Positions 1 through 8,479 of a stretch of DNA of 11,684 bases are shown here, one piece after another (the first letter of the stretch is position 1; each line of letters starts with the position of its first letter). Under the pieces are notes generated by a model that saw nothing but the letters and a program-made list of their open reading frames with translations, made no database searches and was not told the DNA's origin. The DNA lies in contig DAOVWV010000024.1 of assembly GCA_030636485.1 (NCBI GenBank), positions 1 through 11,684 of the forward strand. Direction: 5' to 3'. This stretch comes from Methyloprofundus sp. Its GTDB lineage: Bacteria > Pseudomonadota > Gammaproteobacteria > Methylococcales > Methylomonadaceae. A program made the translations under genes and the position numbers.

Positions 1-840
1 AGGGGGGATTTAAATTCGGATTTCTTTCAGGTCAAAATAGGGAAAGGTGTACTCAATTGTGCTACCAATGGCATTACACTTCTCTCAGAGGGTAACTACA
101 CGCCCGGCGTTGTTACACTTGGCATAATGCTAGATTGTCAAACACCAAACACTTGCAATGGTAAGCGAGTAATGACTGGTGACTTTGGAGTTTTTAGTTC
201 AAAATCCGACAGCATTCATCTTATAACTGCTAACACCCGCTGGGCAGCGATACAGTTACAAATGAGTGATATTGAAGTGCTCGGTGTAAATTTGTCGAAG
301 CACTTTAACACTATTCATCAGCAACATGATGATTTTCATCGGTGTTTTTTATCCCATATTAACGCCATTGTAGATAATGTGTTGCACTGTGATGAGGAGG
401 TGCTTACAAACATGAGGGGCGACCTGCTCTACAACCATATTGTTACAGAGGTAGCTTATATGATGAGTAAAGACCAAGTAGGCGCTAATTTTGACTGTTG
501 TGATTATTTTCAGTCGGCATTGTTGATCAAAGAATATCTTCGAGCCTACAATGCGGAAATCATACAGATAGCAGATCTCTGCCAGATCACCTGCAAAAGT
601 TTGCGCACACTGGAGCGCATCTGCCACAGGGTATTTCATATGTCGCCAGGCAAGTTGATCAAGTTGCACCGCCTTAATGCAATACGAAGAGCGATCATAA
701 GCAGCGCCCCTGATAAGGCTATTAGTTTAACAACATTGTCAGTACAGTACGGATTCATGAATACGGGGCGCTTTGCCGGGGAATACAGAAAAGTCTTTGG
801 AGAAAGACCCTCTGATACACTTGCAAAAGTAAGGCAATAA
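1..840 (+). CDS. AraC-family transcriptional regulator, EutR-like (5' end outside window)
   Basis: DNA-binding transcription factor; 279 residues are visible. The frame is open from base 1 to the TAA at 838-840, so the true start lies to the left; the ATG at 127 is internal because the upstream codons continue a recognisable sensor domain. The N-terminal part (FFQVKIGKG, later GDFGVFSSKSDSIHL) resembles the ligand-sensing region of EutR-like AraC proteins. The C-terminal third holds the two helix-turn-helix units of the AraC domain. The first is around IADLCQITCKSLRTLERICH, followed by the linker helix with MSPGKLIKLHRLNAIRRA; the second spans LTTLSVQYGFMNTGRFAGEY and ends in the typical FGERPSDTL. 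The family call is secure. The ligand and target genes are unknown, and nothing links it to the pump operon more than 3 kb away. The following gene is 0.5 kb downstream on the same strand and probably has its own promoter. Confidence 0.9.
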   Translation, partial: RGDLNSDFFQVKIGKGVLNCATNGITLLSEGNYTPGVVTLGIMLDCQTPNTCNGKRVMTGDFGVFSSKSDSIHLITANTRWAAIQLQMSDIEVLGVNLSKHFNTIHQQHDDFHRCFLSHINAIVDNVLHCDEEVLTNMRGDLLYNHIVTEVAYMMSKDQVGANFDCCDYFQSALLIKEYLRAYNAEIIQIADLCQITCKSLRTLERICHRVFHMSPGKLIKLHRLNAIRRAIISSAPDKAISLTTLSVQYGFMNTGRFAGEYRKVFGERPSDTLAKVRQ

Positions 841-1365
841 AGGGTGCTTTCCTCAGTACTACCCTTCAAGGTTTCCAAGTATATATCCCCTCCCATAAAA
901 AAGATTGTCCTAACTTGAGAGTTAAAAGTTCTCATGAAATTTATAGTTTTAACACATACAAAATTTTTTAAAGTAATTGAAATTACTCAGCTATTAAAAA
1001 TTCACTAACAGATATTGAAGAGATTTTAAATTTATTAATTTCAGTGTATTACGATATATTTTGACTCTCTAGGTCCTAATAATACCCATATTGAGATAAA
1101 TAATTTCTGAAGTTATTCACTTCGATACAAAATAAACGGCGTAGCCAAACTAATTTAAATAGAAGGCCATTGAGAGATAAGAATTACACTCCCAAATAGT
1201 CTTCAATCCATGTGAATAAACCATGCTTTGTATGTATTTATTTTGAGGCTGGGTAAAGGATAAAAATGACTCACCATGTGACCAATCGGTTTTTTTGACA
1301 TGGGTTTCCGAATTCTTTCATTTAGTGTGAGTAGTGTGCAGAATGAATTAATAATAACTTTTATT
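841..1365. other. AT-rich intergenic region between regulator and channel gene
   Basis: No ORF with a credible start, ribosome binding site and protein-like composition is visible on either strand. A weak 6-bp stem (840-845 with 861-866) follows the regulator stop codon but lacks a T-run, so it is not a convincing terminator. A 16-bp palindrome lies at 972-987 and is listed separately. The promoter of the channel gene should lie here, but the sequence is so AT-rich that I cannot choose one -10/-35 pair. Confidence 0.5.
972..987. promoter_or_regulatory. Perfect 7-bp inverted repeat, possible operator
   Basis: AGTAATT and AATTACT are separated by two bases. The symmetry is exact and of operator size, and it lies upstream of the channel gene, but in such AT-rich DNA it could be chance. 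No regulator can be named. Confidence 0.25.
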
Positions 1366-2058
1366 ATGAAGCAAAAAAATATAAAAATATCGAACGTGCA
1401 GGATAAAGAGAAGCGTTTTACCTTGTTATTGGTAGTCTTACTTGTATTATTTCTGGTACAGCCATTTTTTTCAGGCAATGAGAAACTACTTACGTTCTTG
1501 AGTGACCTTGTGTTTTCCATCGTGGTGGGAACAACGGCCTATGCTTTGTCCATACACCGTCAGTACATGATATTCGCACTGTTACTTGGCCTTCCAGCAA
1601 TTATACTGCGCTGGTTATATTGGATTTATCTGGAGAAATATCTATGGGTGGCAAGCTATTTATTGGGTATTAGTATATTGTTGTTCTGCAGTTACGAGTT
1701 GCTCTCCTTTATATTGCAGGTGAAAAAGGTTAGCCAACATACCATTAATGCTGCAATCTGTATTTATTTATCATTAGGTGTCGCCTGGGGCATGGCTTAT
1801 TTAGTACTAGAAACTCTGGCACCTGGTAGCTTTACCCTTGCTGAATTAGTCAATGAGCCTCAGGCCTTAATAATGGACATGCTGTATTACAGCATAGTTA
1901 CCCTGACTACTCTGGGTTATGGTGATATCACCCCTGTGACACCATGGGCCAAAAACCTGTCTGCCCTTGAGGCGGTTATAGGGCAGGTTTATCTTACTGT
2001 TCTAGTGGCTCGCCTGGTGAGTCTTAATACTACGCAAGTGAACCAAGATAAAGAGTAA
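1366..2058 (+). CDS. Ion channel protein with K+-type selectivity filter (Ion_trans_2 family)
   Basis: Predicted inner-membrane cation channel of 230 residues, probably potassium-selective. The diagnostic part is the pore loop MLYYSIVTLTTLGYGDITPV at roughly residues 172-191, containing the K+-channel signature T-L-G-Y-G-D, followed by a final membrane helix (LEAVIGQVYLTVLVARLV). About five hydrophobic segments precede the pore: TLLLVVLLVLFLV, LVFSIVVGTTAYAL, MIFALLLGLPAIILRW, LLGISILLFC and AAICIYLSLGVAWGMAYLVL. This gives a six-helix layout. No arginine-rich voltage sensor and no RCK/TrkA-N ligand-binding domain are present, so gating is unknown. The start is uncertain. The frame also has an ATG at 1300, adding 22 residues, but neither site has a clear Shine-Dalgarno. 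I prefer 1366 because it gives a normal charged N-terminus before the first helix. The gene converges with the downstream lipoprotein gene across a 164-bp gap. Confidence 0.85.
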   Translation: MKQKNIKISNVQDKEKRFTLLLVVLLVLFLVQPFFSGNEKLLTFLSDLVFSIVVGTTAYALSIHRQYMIFALLLGLPAIILRWLYWIYLEKYLWVASYLLGISILLFCSYELLSFILQVKKVSQHTINAAICIYLSLGVAWGMAYLVLETLAPGSFTLAELVNEPQALIMDMLYYSIVTLTTLGYGDITPVTPWAKNLSALEAVIGQVYLTVLVARLVSLNTTQVNQDKE

Positions 2059-2222
2059 GTAAAAAACGTTGTTTAGGCTTCGATGGCCCATACAAAGCCT
2101 CGAAATATGGAGATTGAGGTGTCACTGATTGGAACGCTGTTGTACAGCCACTGACAATCAAGAAAATCATAATATAGTATGGGGTTTTGTACTTAAATAT
2201 TTGTTCATAGTGTTAGATGCTA

Positions 2223-3542
2223 TTATTCTAGTTTTATATAATAATCATCAGCAATCACCCAGCTATTAGGCCCCGACGGCTTAATGGGTCTGTCATACTC
2301 TTTTCCGGGTGCTGCACCATATCGCAATTGCATAATTAAATCGGAACTGACGGCAGGATTATTATAAAAATAACCATGTCCGAAAAAATCTGTTTTTCCT
2401 CGCATTTCAATAAAGTTTACATTATTTAAGCTCATTAATTGCCCTGCCATAAGTCTGAAAAATTCATTTTTCCTGTTCAGGTCATTTGTAACAAGAGTCC
2501 CCATTCGGGAAATGCTGTCAAATAATAAGCCAGAAAGTCGTATCGCCCTGTCTTGAGAAGATGTATAGATAGTCATATTCTCAATGTTTAGACTTATACG
2601 CTCCGCTGTTAGTCGTTGAGATACTACCTCGATATCTAAATCCGGGGCTGCCAGGATCAAATTAGCAATACGATAAAATGAGTGAGGGTCATTTCCTAAG
2701 GCTATTGCTTCAATAAATAGCTCACGGAGTGCGGATAAAATGACATCAGTTCCTCGGCTATGCGCTAAAATATGCAATTTTTCTATTTTTGGATTTGCAG
2801 CTAAAGACTGTAAAAATTGCTTAAGATGAAAAATCGTAAATTCACCTGATTCCCGATCATAGCCATATCCAGAAAAACCTCCACGCCCCGCAGGCCAGGT
2901 GTAAAGAATCGGCACGGTTTCCCTACCGCTGAAATGCCATAATTCAGACAAGGTATAGGCTGCCGTAGTAAAGGAATTATTGTACCCATGAATATAGATG
3001 AATACTTCTTTCTTGGGAGCAATAGCTAAACGCCGGTTTAATTCCGCCTGAAATTTACTATTCGTGGTATCAAAGGAAATAAATGCCGCGGGGTCTTGCC
3101 TGACTAAGCCATCTTCATCCTTCAACAGCGGATAGGGCGTGTATGGATAGCGACCCTGTTCAATTACGTTCCCGATGTTTAATTTAATCTTCCGGTGTCT
3201 ATTACTTGTCTGACTTGCTTTAATTAATTGATTCCAGTTCGTGTCCATGCCAAGAATAACCGTTACCGAACCAAAGGCCATGGACAGTGAACGCTTATAC
3301 CCATAAGCAAAAGTTTTTCCGGCATTGGTTTCTGGCTTTCGATCTGTCACATAAAGCAGGTCTATGCTCTTAGTTCGTAATGGTAGACTGAGTGTTTCAA
3401 ATCCAGCACTTTTATTTCCATCATAGATATAAGGTGTAGGCATTAAATATCGGGTACCGGAACAAGCCGTAACTAATAGTACAATGATTGCAACCATTAG
3501 CATTCTGTACAGTAGAAAAAAGAATTTCGGATTGTTTTGCAT
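2223..3542 (-). CDS. Lipoprotein with DUF900-type alpha/beta hydrolase domain
   Basis: Predicted envelope-anchored serine hydrolase of 439 residues; the substrate is unknown. The N-terminus is a lipoprotein signal: hydrophobic stretch LMVAIIVLLVTA, then a lipobox VTAC with the lipidated Cys at 27. The region from about residue 60 (DLLYVTDRKPE) to 335 matches the DUF900 pattern. It shows the oxyanion-side motif FIYIHGYNN (His185-Gly186), YTWPAGRG near 214, and the nucleophile elbow AHSRG with Ser262. This is an A-H-S-R-G elbow rather than classical G-x-S-x-G. The likely acid is Asp331 in IYTSSQDRA and the likely base is His389 in FFGHGYF. AAPDLD near 298-303 follows another core strand. These catalytic assignments are inference from the fold. 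The ATG is preceded by a GGAAA-type weak ribosome site; Met14 is an alternative start that would keep the signal peptide. The gene is monocistronic as far as visible and is separated from the pump operon by a REP-like repeat. Confidence 0.85.
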   Translation of the reverse strand: MQNNPKFFFLLYRMLMVAIIVLLVTACSGTRYLMPTPYIYDGNKSAGFETLSLPLRTKSIDLLYVTDRKPETNAGKTFAYGYKRSLSMAFGSVTVILGMDTNWNQLIKASQTSNRHRKIKLNIGNVIEQGRYPYTPYPLLKDEDGLVRQDPAAFISFDTTNSKFQAELNRRLAIAPKKEVFIYIHGYNNSFTTAAYTLSELWHFSGRETVPILYTWPAGRGGFSGYGYDRESGEFTIFHLKQFLQSLAANPKIEKLHILAHSRGTDVILSALRELFIEAIALGNDPHSFYRIANLILAAPDLDIEVVSQRLTAERISLNIENMTIYTSSQDRAIRLSGLLFDSISRMGTLVTNDLNRKNEFFRLMAGQLMSLNNVNFIEMRGKTDFFGHGYFYNNPAVSSDLIMQLRYGAAPGKEYDRPIKPSGPNSWVIADDYYIKLE

Positions 3543-3929
3543 TGTTTTTCCGGGAACCCAAAGTGGTGAATGCGTAAAGTATCGGATCCATTCTTGCTAA
3601 AAATGATTGGTCTGTGCGGTTTTATTGCTCAGGGAATGTTTTAATGTGCAAGACAAGCTGGATGAAATCATTTTCCATGAGCATATACAGATAATCTTTA
3701 ACTACCCCTGTGTTTTAAGGTAAACGAGCCTTTACACTTTGCCTCAAATTTAGATTATTCAATATAAGAGCACCCAAAATTTAAAATGTGTTTTATGACT
3801 GCCGTTATAACACGGGACTAATTGAAAACCTGTAGGGCGTAGCTTCAGTGCGCCTACGCGTTTATTTCAAAGGCGGGCTGAAGCCGCGCACTACAGGTTT
3901 TTAGGTTTATCCCTTGATAGGTCTATGTA
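3543..3929. other. Intergenic region between pump operon and lipoprotein gene
   Basis: No gene is supported here. It must contain the promoter of the minus-strand lipoprotein gene, but no clear consensus pair stands out. A 9-bp inverted repeat (3600-3608 with 3666-3674, AAAATGATT/AATCATTTT) is present but AT-rich and widely spaced. The main feature is the structured repeat at 3825-3901. Confidence 0.5.
3825..3901. repeat. REP/BIME-like 77-bp inverted repeat, possible transcription terminator
   Basis: Two 30-base arms (3825-3854 and 3872-3901) pair at 25 of 30 positions around a 17-base loop. The outer 11 bp (AAAACCTGTAG/CTACAGGTTTT) are perfect, and GCTTCAG/CTGAAGC forms an inner perfect block. 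Each arm has a small internal symmetry of its own (GCGTAG/CTACGC; GCGG-GCTGAA-CCGC-like), as in paired REP units. It is distinctly GC-rich inside AT-rich DNA. REP-type elements of this kind are scattered through many proteobacterial genomes. It lies 28 bases past the stop of the last pump gene, and both outer ends finish in T-runs, so it could also terminate the pump transcript. Only one copy is visible here, so dispersal in the genome is inferred. Confidence 0.7.
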
Positions 3930-5411
3930 TTACCACCACTCAGTTTTATTTTCATCAAATTTCGGTGTATCTTCTTCCCAATTTCCACCCAATGACTTAT
4001 AAAGTAAAACAACGGAACTGGCTATCTGAAGGCGAGAAATCACCTCAAGGTCGGAAACCTGATTTTTCTGCTGTTGAGCCGTGAGTACGGCAAGATGGTC
4101 TATTAACCCCGCTTCATATAGGGAGCTAACCTTGGTCACTGATATTTCAGCCTGTTTATCCGATTCTTTGACCAGTCTCGCAAAACGCTGGATATTACCG
4201 TAGTTAACCAGCATAGCTTCTGTTTCGCCTATAGCTTTATGCACCGATTGTGCATAGAGTAGTGCGGCAGCACGAAAATTACTTTCTGAAATATTCTGTA
4301 GCGCTTTACGTAAGCCACCATCAAAAATATTCCATCGGACTCCCACTCCCACACCGTAGACCGTGGATGCTTCTTCAAAGAGATCAGTGATATCTTTCGC
4401 ATTAACACCAACCCCCGCTTTCAGGAAAAACCGAGGGTATCTTGCCGCTATTGCGGCACCGACTTCTGCATTAGTGAGTGCCATTTCCCGCTCAGCAATC
4501 GCGATATCGGGTCGCCGTTTAAGAAGATCAGAAGGTAAGCCTACGGGGATAATGCCTTCCAAAGTGGGAAGTCCCTTGTGTTCGGCAAGCAATTCAAGTA
4601 TTTCGCTTGATGGTCGATACAGTAAAGTCGCTAATCTGAATGCATGAACCTTCTCGGCTGTTTCCAGTAGCGGTTTAGTTGACTCAGTTAACGAAAGTAG
4701 AGCCTTTGCTCGTGAAAGCTCAAGTCCGGATATTAGCCCTGCATTGTAGTTACTTTGTATAAAAGCCATTACTTGAGTTTGCTGATCAATATTTTTTGTG
4801 ACAATATCCAGTCGGCTCTGTGCACCACGCAATTGTAGATAGTTGTTAATCACATCAGAGGTCATGATAATCACCAGACCTCTGCGAAAAATTTCTGCCT
4901 GCTCAGCGCGTATACCCGCTGCTTCTGCTCTTTTTTTGATACGGCCAAAGAGATCAAGTTCCCAGCTCGCTGAGATACCTGTAAAGACAGATGAATTCTC
5001 TCGATTAATAAGCCCCGTTGTACCTGTTATAGGATTTTTAAAGTTTAATAAGGGGCCCACAAGCGGGCTATTTCTACTGAATTGAGTCGCTTGAAAGCCA
5101 GCCCCAACATTTAGACTGGGTATCCGAAACGAAGCAATTGCCGTCTGAAAAGAACGTGCCGCCTGGATGCGTTCCACTGCCACCTGAATGGGAATATTTT
5201 GCTTCTGCGCATCGCTAACGAGTTTATTTAGTACGGGATCATTAAAATGATGCCACCAATCCAGTCTCAGTTCACTATCTGTACTCGTACCTTTCGCCAT
5301 TTCCTGGCTGAGGTATACATCCTGCACCCGGGTATCTGGTTTTTTATACTCAGGCGCACAGGCGCTGATTGCAAAAATGGGTAGGATAAAAAATAAGTTA
5401 GATATTTGCAT
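3930..5411 (-). CDS. Outer-membrane efflux lipoprotein (OMF, NodT/OprM family)
   Basis: Outer-membrane channel of the tripartite pump; it should form a TolC-like trimer exporting substrate across the outer membrane. It is 493 residues, normal for the family. The signal peptide FFILPIFAISAC ends in a lipobox with lipidated Cys18, followed by PEYKKP, typical of OprM/NodT lipoproteins. Family landmarks are WWHHFNDPVLNKLV near 52-65, SWELDLFGRIKKR near 149-161, GLPSDLLKRRPDIAIAER near 291-308, RWNIFDGGLRK near 359-369, and a second long helical repeat ending in LLYKSLGGNW. The start shares one base with the transporter stop (TGATG), so translation is probably coupled. A strong AAGGAGG lies 9 bases upstream of the ATG. 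An in-frame TTG directly before the ATG (start 5414) sits 6 bases from the same site and is an alternative. Last gene of the operon. Confidence 0.93.
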   Translation of the reverse strand: MQISNLFFILPIFAISACAPEYKKPDTRVQDVYLSQEMAKGTSTDSELRLDWWHHFNDPVLNKLVSDAQKQNIPIQVAVERIQAARSFQTAIASFRIPSLNVGAGFQATQFSRNSPLVGPLLNFKNPITGTTGLINRENSSVFTGISASWELDLFGRIKKRAEAAGIRAEQAEIFRRGLVIIMTSDVINNYLQLRGAQSRLDIVTKNIDQQTQVMAFIQSNYNAGLISGLELSRAKALLSLTESTKPLLETAEKVHAFRLATLLYRPSSEILELLAEHKGLPTLEGIIPVGLPSDLLKRRPDIAIAEREMALTNAEVGAAIAARYPRFFLKAGVGVNAKDITDLFEEASTVYGVGVGVRWNIFDGGLRKALQNISESNFRAAALLYAQSVHKAIGETEAMLVNYGNIQRFARLVKESDKQAEISVTKVSSLYEAGLIDHLAVLTAQQQKNQVSDLEVISRLQIASSVVLLYKSLGGNWEEDTPKFDENKTEWW

Positions 5412-8400
5412 CAACTGACTCCTCCTTGTTCTGCCTGGATCTTACTTGCGTTAAAAATGATATATAAGGCCGGCATGATAAAAAGCGACAAAATCGTAGC
5501 GACCGCAAGGCCACCAATAATGCAGGCTGCCATTTGCCCAAACAGCTGGTCTGATAAGAGTGGAATCATACCGAGTAGTGTGGTTAAAGACCCCATACTG
5601 ATCGACATGGTACGATCCAGTGTTGCTGTTTCTACAGCTTCTTTGATTGACAGCCCTTTTTTACGAAATATTTCGATCTGATCAAGAAGCACAATACCAT
5701 TTTTAGTAATCATACCGGAAAGGCAAATAGCTCCAACGAGTGCCATAAAACCGAAAGGTTGTCCGGTTAGCATCATCATGGCAACAATCCCTATTGATGC
5801 CAGCGGTAAGGTAATGAGAATGATAGCAGGCTGCAAAAAACCGTTAAATAAGGCGACCATAATAATGAGGCCAATTAACGCTGCTTTGGGGAGCTGGGAA
5901 AAGACATCGATCACCGCACGACGTGCCTCATAATATTCCCCCCCCCATTCCATCGTATAGCCTGTGGGGAGTGTCATCGCTTCAATATCCGCAGCAATCT
6001 CACCTTGTACTTTTGTGGCAATAACACCCTGCTGAATATCCGCTTGAGCTGAAATGGTCGGTATGCGATTACGTCGCCAGATCATGGACTCTTCACCTTC
6101 CAGTTTAAATTCACTGACTAAATGACCCATTGGAGCGCCATGCCCGCCGAGTAGGGAACGCACAGGAATAGAATCCAGATTGCCCATATTTGAATTAGGA
6201 CTGCGAATTTTAATAGGGATCAACCGGTCGTTCTGACGAAAAATGGAAATGGGAAACCCATCGGTAGATCGCTGTATGGCCGCAGCAATGTCGATGCGGT
6301 TAAGGTCTGATCGTCTACCTTCTTCCTGATTCAATATAGGAACAAGTACAGTAGATTGCTGTCGCCAGTCGTCGCGGATATATTTTGTCTGCGGATGCTT
6401 AGCCAGAATATCTTGAGCCTGACGGCTTAACTGGTGTAACACTTCTGGGTCGGAGCCGGAAAATCGTGCTTCAATACTGAACTTGTCTTTAGTCGCAAGT
6501 TTAAGGTTACGAAAGCGGGGTTCAGCATTGGGGAAATTCTCGCGTAGCCAGATATCACCTGACTTGACCAGTGAATTGATCTCCGCATAGTCATTTACAT
6601 TGATGAGAAATTGCCCATAACTGGAATCCAGAGGCTCAGGCTCCACTGTCACTGAAAAACGCGGGGAAGATTCACCGATAAAAGTGCTCACATCTTTTAC
6701 CTGAGGTTGTTTCAGTAGCCATTGTTCAATTTTTTGCATATCTGCTGAAGTCTGCTCAGTTTTACTCCCATTGGGTAGCCAGTAATCCAGAAATATAAGG
6801 GGACGGTCAGAATAAGGCATGAAATTTACAGGGAGATCCTTGGCAATCAGTAGAGTCATTGCTAGAAGAGGGGCGACCATCATGATTGTTTTTTTGGGTG
6901 AATTAATAGTCCAGTGAACAGCCTTTCTATATTTTTGCATCACTTGACTTTCTTGGGAATTTTCTTCCTCTTTCACGACATCAGTCTTTAGCCATTTCCA
7001 GCACATTAGAGGTGTTACCGTCATCGCAATAACCCAGGAAAGAAGTAAAGAGCTACACAGTACCTGAAAAACAGAAATAGAAAATTCACCTGAATCGGTG
7101 GTAGAAAAGAAGACGGGGCTTGCGCCTGTAAATGCAATAACTGTAGCCGCCAGTAGAGGCATTCCAGTTTCTTTTACTGAACTACTTGCTGCCTCCAGGC
7201 GATCCATACCATTTTTTAACTTGGTGGAGAACATATCGGTTATCACAATGGAATTATCGACTAGCATACCCAAGGCTAGTATAAATGTACCTACCGACAC
7301 TCGTTGCAGGGCAATGTCACTCAGTAGCATATAAATCAAGGTGCATAGAATAGACAGTATCAGCGTACTACCTACGATAGCTGCACTACGCCAGCCCATA
7401 AAAATTAACAGGATGGCGACAACGATAATGATAGATTCTAAAAGGTTAATAAAAAAATCGCTGATCGACTTTTCAACTTCACCGGGTTGAAAAGCAGAAA
7501 TGCCAATTTCTGCGCCTAACGGCAACTCCTGTTGATAATCGGCAATGACCTTTTGCAGCGTATCACCCAGCGAGACAACATTAATGCCTTCACGTGGACT
7601 GACGGCCAGAGTAACGGCTGGGTAACCGTTATAGCGGCTTTCCGTCAGTTGGGGTGTTTGATAATCCAGAGAGATGTCGGCGACATCACCTAGCCTAATA
7701 ATGCCTTTTCCTAGCTCACCGATACCGCCGCGTATCGTCATGTCACGTATATCATCCAGAGTCTGGAAAGAGCCACTTATAGCAACACGGATACGTTCGC
7801 TACCAGCGATAAACCGTCCCCCAGGTTCCATCATATTCTGACCAACTAGTTGAGTCAGTACCTGGGCTGTAGAGAGTTTCCAGCGAGCCAGGTCTTCAAC
7901 GCGAAGATCAACATTAACGACCCGTTTTCTTTCACCATGCATCACTATTTTTGCGATGCCTTCAACTGTTTTGATACGGCGTTGCAGTTCTTTGGCATAG
8001 TCTCGTAGATCAGCATATTCTATACCATCACCATAGACTGAAAAAATCATACCGTATACGGTAGAAAATTCATCCAGCACAATACTTATTTGGGCGGTGG
8101 GAGGTAATTCCAGCTTTACATCATTGACTTTACGCCGTAGTAATTCCCATTGTTCCGGTAGTCGGTCTGTTTTGTACTCATCATAGAGGTCTAGGAAAAT
8201 CATCGCACTGCCAGGGCGCGATAGGGTGCGGAGTTTCCACAGTGACCCCATCTCCTGAAGTTTGACTTCCAATTTTTCAGTGACCTGATTTTCCACTTCA
8301 TTCGCCGAAGCACCGGGGTAGAGAACCACGACCACAGCACTTTTAACTGTAAAAGTAGGATCTTCCAGTTTACCTAGATCAAAATAGGAAATAATACCTG

Positions 8401-8473
8401 CTATAACACAGAGTACCGTAAAAAAAGCAACGAATACGCGTTGGCGAATTGCAAATTCAGCAAGATTCATCAT
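5411..8473 (-). CDS. RND efflux transporter, inner-membrane permease subunit (AcrB-like, HAE-1 type)
   Basis: Proton-driven drug or hydrophobic-compound exporter, 1020 residues, full length for AcrB-type pumps. The duplicated layout is clear: TM1 near 10-31, a large periplasmic porter loop to about 335, TM2-TM6 near 340-490, TM7 near 528-545, a second loop to about 855, and TM8-TM12 to 1010. Typical stretches are GKLEDPTFTVKSAVVVVLYPGA, the LALGMLVDNSIVITD helix (TM4) and LSGMITKNGIVLLDQIE (TM10). The relay residues corresponding to AcrB Asp407 and Lys940 are Asp406 and Lys924, while the AcrB Asp408 position is Asn407. Two ATG codons stand in tandem at the start (MMNLAEF); AGGGG just upstream favours either. 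Only 6 bases separate it from the adaptor stop, and its own stop overlaps the OMF start. The substrate cannot be told from sequence; the absence of CusA-type metal motifs argues for organic substrates. Confidence 0.95.
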   Translation of the reverse strand: MMNLAEFAIRQRVFVAFFTVLCVIAGIISYFDLGKLEDPTFTVKSAVVVVLYPGASANEVENQVTEKLEVKLQEMGSLWKLRTLSRPGSAMIFLDLYDEYKTDRLPEQWELLRRKVNDVKLELPPTAQISIVLDEFSTVYGMIFSVYGDGIEYADLRDYAKELQRRIKTVEGIAKIVMHGERKRVVNVDLRVEDLARWKLSTAQVLTQLVGQNMMEPGGRFIAGSERIRVAISGSFQTLDDIRDMTIRGGIGELGKGIIRLGDVADISLDYQTPQLTESRYNGYPAVTLAVSPREGINVVSLGDTLQKVIADYQQELPLGAEIGISAFQPGEVEKSISDFFINLLESIIIVVAILLIFMGWRSAAIVGSTLILSILCTLIYMLLSDIALQRVSVGTFILALGMLVDNSIVITDMFSTKLKNGMDRLEAASSSVKETGMPLLAATVIAFTGASPVFFSTTDSGEFSISVFQVLCSSLLLSWVIAMTVTPLMCWKWLKTDVVKEEENSQESQVMQKYRKAVHWTINSPKKTIMMVAPLLAMTLLIAKDLPVNFMPYSDRPLIFLDYWLPNGSKTEQTSADMQKIEQWLLKQPQVKDVSTFIGESSPRFSVTVEPEPLDSSYGQFLINVNDYAEINSLVKSGDIWLRENFPNAEPRFRNLKLATKDKFSIEARFSGSDPEVLHQLSRQAQDILAKHPQTKYIRDDWRQQSTVLVPILNQEEGRRSDLNRIDIAAAIQRSTDGFPISIFRQNDRLIPIKIRSPNSNMGNLDSIPVRSLLGGHGAPMGHLVSEFKLEGEESMIWRRNRIPTISAQADIQQGVIATKVQGEIAADIEAMTLPTGYTMEWGGEYYEARRAVIDVFSQLPKAALIGLIIMVALFNGFLQPAIILITLPLASIGIVAMMMLTGQPFGFMALVGAICLSGMITKNGIVLLDQIEIFRKKGLSIKEAVETATLDRTMSISMGSLTTLLGMIPLLSDQLFGQMAACIIGGLAVATILSLFIMPALYIIFNASKIQAEQGGVS

Positions 8474-8479
8474 TTTCCC

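Noticed and set aside
1203..1520. Minus-strand 105-codon frame overlapping the channel start
   Set aside because: Antisense to the channel coding sequence, with Asn/Lys/Phe-rich composition typical of AT-rich shadow frames and no ribosome site.
2059..2222. Possible bidirectional terminator between the convergent channel and lipoprotein genes
   Set aside because: The best hairpin (GCTGT-TGT-ACAGC at 2136-2148) has only five pairs and no adjacent T-run on either strand.
4363..5085. Plus-strand open frames opposite the outer-membrane channel gene
   Set aside because: Antisense shadows of a confidently assigned coding gene with clear family motifs.
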